Shown: positions 56,819 to 64,000 of the stretch, one piece after another | Numbering within the stretch: position 1 is the first letter of the stretch | Layout: every line of letters starts with the position of its first letter | DNA from: Clusia tigrina | Lineage: Eukaryota; Arthropoda; Insecta; Diptera; Clusiidae | DNA: 64,000 nt | Reading direction: 5' to 3' | Assembly (NCBI GenBank): GCA_920105625.2 | Contig: OV050032.1 | Coordinates: forward strand, 199,275,291-199,339,290 | The notes under the pieces: model-generated | What the model saw: the letters and a program-made list of their open reading frames with translations, nothing else | Told to the model about the DNA's origin: nothing | Databases searched by the model: none | Program-made: the position numbers and the translations under genes

Positions 56819-57477
56819 ATGGATCCTATGCTACTGTTTCACTTTGCTTCTAATGCAGCCCGAACTGGAAACCTGAACGAAAGGAACCTCAATTTAAGAT
56901 TTGTGTTGAAAGAGGCCCTTGGATCTCCGACGAGACGGGCAGAAATTAAGGGAATGACTATTTCTGAAAAGAAAAATCCAATGGAGATATCTCCTAAAGA
57001 AGACAATCTCCTGCTGTATATTGGAGACTAATTTGAGCCAGGAACGGTACCTAAACATGCGACTACCACACAAAGCTCGTAACTGCGACATACTCTGCTT
57101 TTAATAAGTTAAATGGTTGCAAGCTTCACTGCAGGCCAGAAGGAGTAACGAATCCCGAAACTCCAGCTCAGGTTCTGGAACAAAAACTGGTAGTTCATAC
57201 TGCCAAGGGGCCACAACAAGAAGTTATTGAACAAATGCCAGTTGACTGCCCAGGCGAAAATGCATCAGAAGCAAGAAATATGCCCTACCAAACAGATCGT
57301 ATTGATCATGCGAAGCAGAATTCACGGAGTAACAATATTATCGATGTGTTTAGTAGAGTTATGGACCCTTTGTTAACAAGTATCTGCTTAAATAATCGGA
57401 ATAAAAATAGATTCATCCAAAGAATCCCACATGAAGGTATTGAACTTTTGGAGTTTGGAGCCTGCTGTTCCAGATAA
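56819..57477 (+). other. Unrecognised coding-like fragments
   Basis: Two plus-strand frames (56819-57031 and 57235-57477, the second extending upstream in frame to about 57120) have balanced composition and no low complexity. I recognise no family. They may be a decayed retroelement gag or another dead gene; the first ends in NLLLYIGD and the second in ELLEFGACCSR. I assign no function. Confidence 0.3.
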
Positions 57478-57643
57478 TTTACTCATGGCTTGCGTTGCGT
57501 CATGAATTCGATTATGGAAATTGACATTCCGAAGACGATATGGCGATGCTCTCTGTATATTCTTAGAGTTAGAAGTTGATGGTGAATATGATTGAGTTCT
57601 AGGAAATGGTTACTCTATATACATATATACAAATACTCCCCAA

Positions 57644-58225
57644 GTCTAGAATTCGTTACGAATTCAGAGATGTCTGTAGGAGATTTAATCACAATATCTG
57701 AGGATGCTAGGAAATGGTTACCTAAGTAACGAAGCTGGGTCCACATGAGACCATTACAGTGACAAAGCAGATGTTCAGCTTTTTCCTGCTCTTCGTCTAG
57801 AATTCGTTACGAATTCAGAGATGTCTGTAGGAGATTTAATCACAATATCTGAGGATGCTAGGAAATGGTTACCTAAGTAACGAAGCTGGGTCCACATAAG
57901 ACCATTACAGTGACAAAGCAGATGTTCAGCTGTTTCCTGCTCTTCGTCTAGAATTCGTTACGAATTCAGAGATGTCTGTAGGAGATTTAATCGCAATATC
58001 TGACGATGCTAGGAAATGGTTACCTAAGTAACGAAGCTGGGTCCACATGAGACCATTACAGTGACAAAGCAAATGTTCAGCTTTTTCCTGCTCTTCGTCT
58101 AGTATTCATTCCGAATTCAGAGATGTCCCTAGGACATTTGTCCGCAATATCTGATGGCACTAGGAAATGGTTACCTACGAAACGAAGCTGGGTCCACATG
58201 AGACAGATGTTCAGCTGTTTATTCC
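57644..58225. repeat. 151-bp tandem array derived from LINE C-terminus
   Basis: Units start at 57644, 57795, 57946 and 58097 (period exactly 151 bp), each with GTCTAGAATTCGTTACGAAT or a variant. On the minus strand each unit encodes EKAEHLLCHCNGLMWTQLRY and following, the C-terminal zinc part of the LINE that continues at 58230-58690. A period of 151 shifts frame from unit to unit. Confidence 0.92.
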
Positions 58226-58695
58226 TCTTCGTTACACAACCTACAGAGGTTATTTTGGGTGATTCTCATGTTGTAAAGGTATTTCATTACTTTACAGTGC
58301 CAAGTCAAAAGTCCCGTGACAATGCGAATACGTGACCAAGTCAAGCTCAGTACCTTGAATGGCATGAAAGTTTTAGCTTCCCTAATATCTTTAGTTTCCA
58401 TTCAATATGGGTGCGATTGTTTTCCCCAACCACTCCTTAATTTCGTATTTTGGAGCTCCAAGGTAAACCACAGAATGCTTCAGGTCCAGTAAAGCTAAAG
58501 GCTGCCCCTTTTCTAGCGAGCTCATCTGCCTCTTCGTTGCCTATGTGTCCACTAATCCCTGGCTGGCACTCATACCAGATGGACTCTGTTTTTTTATGGT
58601 AGTTTTGGGCTATGTCTAATAATTCCATATTAGAATATTGTCTGGGAAGAACGTGACCGTCAATATCGTAAAAATCTTTCAACTCTGGACATTAA
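58226..58695 (-). pseudogene. LINE fragment: RNase H and C-terminus
   Basis: Minus-strand frames read ELLDIAQNYHKKTESIWYECQPGISGHIGNEEADELARKGAAFSFTGPEAFCG (RNase H end, 58470-58640) and, after a frame change, LTWHCKVMKYLYNMRITQNNLCRLCNEEE (58220-58330). The zinc motif then continues in the 151-bp array. Confidence 0.8.
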
Positions 58696-58769
58696 TTGAT
58701 TCTACCTGAAACGTTTTTCTCGAAGATTTTATTGACTTTAATTAAACTGAATTGTATACAATTACATAA

Positions 58770-59345
58770 CACAATCCAGTGTTCGAACTATTAACGTGAG
58801 CAAATTTTCTTAGCAATTTTTTTAGTTTTTTCTTATAATTTTTAAAGTATCGTTTCGAAAGTTAGCTTCTTGCCTGACTCTTACGAAGCACATATTGTTA
58901 CGAAATTGCCCTCTTGACAAATTATTCTGTAACGAAATTGCACTCTCGACAATTTACTCTGAATCTCAATACTCGGAATCGTACCACTGGATTGTGTAGT
59001 AGTCAAACAATCGCTGGTTTGATTAAAATAATTAACTTTATTTTAATAATTGCTATTTACACACTTAATATTAGGCCTAAAGTTTACTTTATTACAATTT
59101 GCACATTATTTAATACTTCATTTAATCACTTTATTACTTCTTAATCACAATTGCAAATGTTACTGTTTCGATTAAAAATGCACGAAGTAGACACTGTTAC
59201 GATTGCTATTCAACTGCGTCCTCACTGTAATAGTGTGGTGGCTTATATACCTTTTGAATGGTTGAAGTAGCACATTATAGAATATTCCATATACTTCGGT
59301 AGAAATTCGAGAACATTCTCGAATTTTATCTACACTTCGAAAGGG
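58770..59345 (-). repeat. Second gypsy-type LTR relic
   Basis: On the minus strand: GAATGTTCTCGAATTT, then TATA box GGTATATAAGCCACCAC, AATAAAG signals, CAGCGATTGTTTGACTAC and ACACAATCCAGTGG, ending near GCAATTTCGTTACA. Motif order matches 36270-36545. A 33-bp duplication (GTTACGAAATTGCCCTCTTG and GTAACGAAATTGCACTCTCG) lies at 58896-58965. Confidence 0.6.
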
Positions 59346-59349
59346 GTTC

Positions 59350-61055
59350 TTGAGTAAGCTTTGTCTCCGAATAGATTGTGTCTTGACTTATATACACCAC
59401 TCTCGTAGTAACTGAACTTAATCTCAACTTTTAATGGGATCCTAAAAGTATGCAATCATTTATGTTTCAATATGTACTCCGATGCTACTGACTCAGTAGA
59501 CTGTATTAACTTCCGTGTATACCCAGTTTGAACTTCTTCGAGAGACATTTGAGGGACAACTTCCAACTAGGTAGCCTGTCAAAAATTGAACACTTCTATA
59601 GAAACCTCTAGAAGGTTCCTAATGCTACTACTGTTTATGTTTTAACTGCCGCTATTTAAGTCTTTCGACCTTCATGATGGACTCAGTGGGCTCCAATAAT
59701 TTCCATGTTTGAATACCTGCGGGTATCTGACTAATCAAAACTATCCCAAAAGAGATTCTATACGCAGGGCACTGTCCTTATTTTGCTAGGCACTCCACTC
59801 TTTCCTGACCCTCAGAAGCCTTTGTACTAGAAACCAGGTATTAGAAACCAAGCAACTGTTACTTTCTGTGAGTCGAAGACAGTGCTAAACTAATGCACTC
59901 ATATGCAATGGACTAAGAAGTGGTGACATTTTGGTAAGTTTCGCTGTCGACCTAACCGACTGACGTAAACCTAATATGGCAGAACAGAATAATGTCAAAG
60001 CCCACCTGCTTTCTGTTCATATTCAACTCTCCTTTATAAAGCTGACTTTCTCACAAGAAAGATCTTCTTTCACAGAATAACTGAACTACTTTCCGCAGAC
60101 TTCGTGTCGAAACCAAGAGGATGTGTTTCGGGCTAGTCTGCACAGGACATTATGGTATCATTCCATTTATAGAATAAGCCCTCAAACATCAATATGTGAT
60201 TCCAACTTAACTTTCACTTCACAGTCTGTATTGAACCATCCTACAGGATTGGTAGGTATCCAACCCACACATGCCTAACTTGATGTTACTACGAGTATTG
60301 ATATGAAGGGCGAATCCCATTCGAGTTTTCCTCAGGAGTTCGTTCTTTAGTTGATCACTGCAGGTGGTTGAATTTTCCAATGGTTTATCTTAACCCACTC
60401 CTACCTATCTCGGGAGGACTCTATACCGTTCGATGCAATGTACTCGTAAGGAACACCCCAATGAACTTGTGAAGCCTTGCTATCTAACCAAGCGATTTAG
60501 CGGCACTTTGAGACATCACCTGCTCGGAACCTCACCTGCTCGGAACCTCACCAATTGGACTTTGTTGATTGTAATTGCATTATTTATGGCAGTGTTTTTG
60601 TTGTTGTTGTAGTTCGCTAGTCTGTTTTTTGCAGTAACCTTGGAATGTTTTTTCTGCAAACACAGAAGTTGATCGTTTAAAACTATGCTTGCTTGGTGGC
60701 TATTTGGAATAATCACAGAAATATTTTTTAAATGGCATGAGAAAAATGTGCGGACTACAAAAATCGGAGGCATTCCGGATTGGGAAAGAACAAAAACAAA
60801 AACAAGGACAAAAGACCGCAGTTTAAGCACCGAACTGGTTTGCATGCGCTCACTTCTTTCTTTCCGTTGCCTGTCGACTGTAGTAGGTGCAGCCGGAATT
60901 CAAGCAACTGCGAATGTGTGGTAAGCAGCCACGCCCTTCGCAGTAATGGAGACTCTTAAATTCGGACGCTATTCAAATTAGTACGAAAAATTTTGTCTAA
61001 TTTGGAACAGTAGCAGTTCTCAATTGATTTATTATTTTGAGCCGCGGGTGCGGGG
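59350..61055. other. No gene recognised
   Basis: Possibly more retroelement interior, but no motif is readable. A loosely repeated segment (GACTCAGTAGACTGTATTAA and GACTCAGTGGGCTCCAATAA) lies at 59488 and 59682. A 16-bp duplication (CACCTGCTCGGAACCT) lies at about 60520-60551. Confidence 0.4.
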
Positions 61056-61059
61056 CGTG

Positions 61060-61640
61060 GCTACGCTTCTCTCTCCGGATTGAACCCACCTGAGCCTTTA
61101 ATAAAGTGAAGAAGGTTATAAACACCTGATTGGCATAGATTATCTATACTTGCTATGAAGTGGGATCCTGGTTCTTTATTTCTAGCAAAAGCTGGCTATG
61201 TTTAGAAGAGATGCTGGACCGTTCCCAGTTCCTCCTCGTCTCTGCAGCTGCGACGGAAATCATGCGTATAAATTCCAATTCTTCTGGGATGACTTCCTAT
61301 TAGACAATGTTCCATGAGGACTCCTGTTAAAGTCCTAAATTGTAGTGTATTGAGTATAGTGATATTCTTGGATATACGTAGATCGGCCATGTTTGCCTGG
61401 CGATTTCGTAGGTCCACCCACAGATCTACCTTTGATTGGTAGAGTTAATCAGTGCCTCCCTTATGAGAAGCTTGCTAGGGGGGGGGGGTATACCTAAATG
61501 CCTGCTAACATTTAGCATGCAAGTGTCGTCTCTCGCAAGTTGATCTGCCTTGGAGTTCCCTGGCACATCCCTACGACCTGGCACCCAGCATAAATGGATA
61601 TGGATTATTTAGCCATCTCGTTAAGAGTTCGACTACGACC
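61060..61640 (-). pseudogene. Second copy of the 4.5-kb LINE fragment
   Basis: Minus-strand frame 61202-61417 reads ILNTLQFRTLTGVLMEHCLIGSHPRRIGIYTHDFRRSCRDEEELGTVQHLF, the same family as 4470-5400, including the arginine replacing the first zinc Cys. An insertion of about ten G residues (61479-61488) interrupts it. The 72-bp duplication of the first copy is absent, so that duplication is copy-specific. Confidence 0.8.
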
Positions 61641-61644
61641 ACAT

Positions 61645-62160
61645 CGGAATGGGAACACTGAAGTTGCTATAAAAAAATGTGTTCACGAAGATCCAATTGT
61701 ACAGAATCTATTTCGATCCCAGCAATTGGATACCTCTCTGTCCAGTACATTGAACATTTTGTGCAAGGGTTTTGTCCTTACATACTATAATCTGTAGATT
61801 GAACCGTTTGGGGTCTAGATCAGTTGTCAGTTGACCCGAAAGTCTGTTCAGCAATGACGCTAATTTCTGCCATAATGCTTAAGCACGACTGCCTCTTCAG
61901 TGAAGTCAATCCAGAAGTGCTTGAAGTAATCTATGAGTATATCCTCAAAAATGCAATATGAGCATCGGTTAACACACATCGGTGGCATCATGGGTGCTCA
62001 CTGCATGAAACCTGGAGTCATAGCTGGCACACCCAGCAACGGTGCTTTTTACCGTATAAGGACCTATATTTCATTCCTTTCAAATATGGCTGATATTACA
62101 GAGGAGGTGATGTGGTTTCACTACGCTGGCACTATCAATCATCGACTTATTGAATTCACA
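61645..62160. other. No gene recognised
   Basis: Unique sequence. The frame at 61933-62229 runs into the LINE-tail sequence and has no domain. Confidence 0.4.
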
Positions 62161-62164
62161 GTTT

Positions 62165-62258
62165 GGCGACAAGACCGTGGAATCACAATGGGCCATTCTG
62201 TGTGCTCAAGTGTGCTTTTGGCAAACTAGGCGGCCACTCCTACCTACCTACCTACCTT
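62165..62258 (+). repeat. LINE 3' end with TACC tail
   Basis: GACCGTGGAATCACAATGGG, then GTGCTCAAGTGTGCTTTTGG, then GCCACTCC and (TACC)n at 62240-62258. Confidence 0.65.
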
Positions 62259-62734
62259 GGCGATAAGAGATCGATAGCTTCAGTGGTCTCAGAGATCGCT
62301 CGATTTGACACCTTTTGAGAAGTCTCGGGTTTATATTGATGATCGCTTTGAAAGCCAGCTTTGTTCGAGTTGTGCGTGATAATCCTGTCCGCATTCTTCG
62401 AAAGAATGGTTGAAACTTCAACTTTCGCACAACGTTTTCGACTCAAAGAGAAAAATATGTGGATTGAAGAAGCATTTCGACACCATGCTCTGGAAGGATT
62501 TTATGTCGCTACTCTATCACAACGAAACTAGCAGAAACGCCGGCTGAGCCATAGCATATTTCCTTCATCTGGCTGAGTAATGCAAAGATTTTCTCAGAGG
62601 TTTCTTCAGCTGCCTCCAAAAAAAATATGTGAAATACATGTTGGTTGGTTTCATTGGAAGCTCTGGATATGTTTATGTGCCTTTCCAGGCGCTGTCCTTG
62701 CGCTGACTATCACCATCTCAAGTAAGAGAACTTT

Positions 62735-62912
62735 TTAGTCAGTACTCAAGTGCGCTTTTGGCAAACTAGGCTGCCACTCCTACTTAGCTTCCTAAGCAAC
62801 TAATGGGTTGGTTGGCGCCACACCGTGGTATCACAATGGGTCATTAGGTGTGCTCAAGTGTGCTTTTGGCAAACTAGGCTGGAGTGGCAGCTAAGTACCT
62901 ACCTACCTATCT
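62735..62912 (+). repeat. Two further TACC-tail LINE ends
   Basis: CAAGTGCGCTTTTGGCAAAC and GCCACTCCTAC at 62743-62785, then a second copy from GCGCCACACCGTGGTATCAC to (TACC)n at 62812-62912. Same family as 62165-62258. Confidence 0.65.
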
Positions 62913-63198
62913 GGATATGTTTTGCAATTCTTCCTTTCCAGAACTTCCTGTTCCATCTCAGTTCTAAAGTTCACATAAAGTTTGTTTCCTAAAGAGTTAT
63001 TTACTATTTATATATTTATTTACTATACATTTTTATGTTCGTCTGAATCAGTCTTTAAAGGGCTGTGCAAACTTTTCATGAGTAACCTCAGAAGCAAGAC
63101 TTCTGTGTACTTCTAATGTTATCTCAGAGCTATCAATCAGTTTAGTTTATTCGGTATAAACGAGCAAAGAAGCCATTGGCAAGTTACCAAACCATCCA

Positions 63199-63358
63199 GT
63201 TCTGAGGATGGATCGTCAATACCCCTCTTAAAGGGCTCTCTCTGAGGATGGATCGTCAATACTCCTCTTAAGGGGCTTTCTCTGAGGATGGGTCGTCAAT
63301 ACCCCTCTTAAAGGGCTCTCTCTGAGGATGGATTGTCAATACCCCTCTTAAAAGACTC
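63199..63358. repeat. 40-bp tandem repeat, four copies
   Basis: Each unit contains TCTGAGGATGGATCGTCAAT and ACCCCTCTTAAAGGGCTCTC, with few differences between copies. Confidence 0.9.
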
Positions 63359-63849
63359 TAGAATATAATTGTTGAAGATGCAGTGTATCCATACTCGTTG
63401 CTATAATGTGGAGACAAATTTGTATTATGTACCTTTTTGGCACAAATTCGTCCTGATGTATCGTCCTGATGTATCATTCAGAAATAACTGATACTGGTGC
63501 TAGTGGAAATATGTCTTGTACCTTCGAATAATTGAGGCAGAACTTTCGGCCGCTACAATTTGATTGATTTGCCTTCGCTTTAATGTCCAGTATGACGATC
63601 AATGCTGGGTTTCTGAATGATACTCATAGCAGGAAATGAACTTCTTATTTTATAGTATACTGCCCCTTGGATTAAAGGACATTAATCGCATCCTCTTTTG
63701 TCATATTATTCCAAGTCTCGTACTACAAAGTTTCCTGATGTAATATAATGATAAGGGTTGGGCCATCGCCCTTGGGCACTGCGACCACAGAGATCTATTG
63801 CGCCAGCCCCTTCATTCAATTAATAATTAATGTACTCTGGAATTGAATC

Positions 63850-63985
63850 AGACCAGTCCCCGATCAAGTTTTGCATCAGGTCATCATCTCCGAGGCAATG
63901 TTTGCCGAGGTGCTTTTCAGACCAGTCCCCGATCAAGTTTTGCATCAGGTCATCATCTCCGAGAAAATGTTTGCCGAGGTGCTTT
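63850..63985. repeat. 69-bp tandem duplication
   Basis: Two near-identical copies starting GACCAGTCCCCGATCAAG at 63851 and 63920. Confidence 0.9.
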
Positions 63986-64000
63986 ACTCTGGTTCGTGCC

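Larger units (their letters stand above)
62915..64000. other. No gene recognised beyond tandem repeats
   Basis: Unique sequence apart from the arrays at 63199-63358 and 63850-63985. Confidence 0.4.

Noticed and set aside
63570..63740. Possible retroelement RT fragment (PLGLKDINRI-like reading)
   Set aside because: Too short and too degenerate to support a family.

Overview
This is eukaryotic nuclear DNA. A higher dipteran insect, possibly tephritid-like, fits best: short GT-AG introns (about 64-170 nt), abundant CA and CAA/GTT microsatellites, I/LOA/R1-type non-LTR retroelements, a mariner relic and Ty3/gypsy relics. The species assignment is inference. No bacterial features, CRISPR arrays, rRNA or convincing tRNA genes are visible.

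Only one ordinary host gene is supported. It is a minus-strand, three-coding-exon WD40 gene at 29720-31300, the orthologue of AAMP (angio-associated migratory cell protein). It encodes 440 residues, with splice sites and phases that join cleanly, a probable 5'UTR intron and a polyadenylation signal.

The rest is mobile and tandem-repeat DNA. From 1 to 19 kb there are minisatellites (16, 25, 23, 31 and 17 bp), a 1.2-kb GA-rich array and 5'-truncated non-LTR fragments. At 19.26-26.19 kb a 17-bp minisatellite is split by a nearly full-length R1-like non-LTR element (about 5.6 kb), which has a gag-like ORF1, an endonuclease/RT ORF2 with three frameshifts, and a poly(A) tail. From 26 to 29 kb there is a 36-bp array and dispersed LINE tails. 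AAMP follows at 29.6-31.4 kb.

At 36.3-41.6 kb a decayed Ty3/gypsy element is interrupted by the most interesting object in the window. This is a 3,505-bp DNA transposon (37004-40508) with inverted repeats of about 330 bp, an exact 8-bp target duplication and an apparently intact two-exon transposase of 747 residues. Its ends and 8-bp duplication are hAT-like, but the very long inverted repeats and the unusual transposase do not match the hAT elements I know.

From 43 to 64 kb there are further LINE relics with three kinds of 3' tail (CCTAA, TATC and TACC repeats), large low-complexity arrays (TCTTTC at 49.6-50.0 kb; a 12-bp unit at 54.1-55.5 kb), a mariner transposase relic abutting a LINE tail, a second gypsy-like LTR, and a 151-bp array made from the C-terminal coding part of a LINE. 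Several arrays have clearly arisen inside retroelement coding sequence, so retroelement decay and minisatellite birth are linked here.
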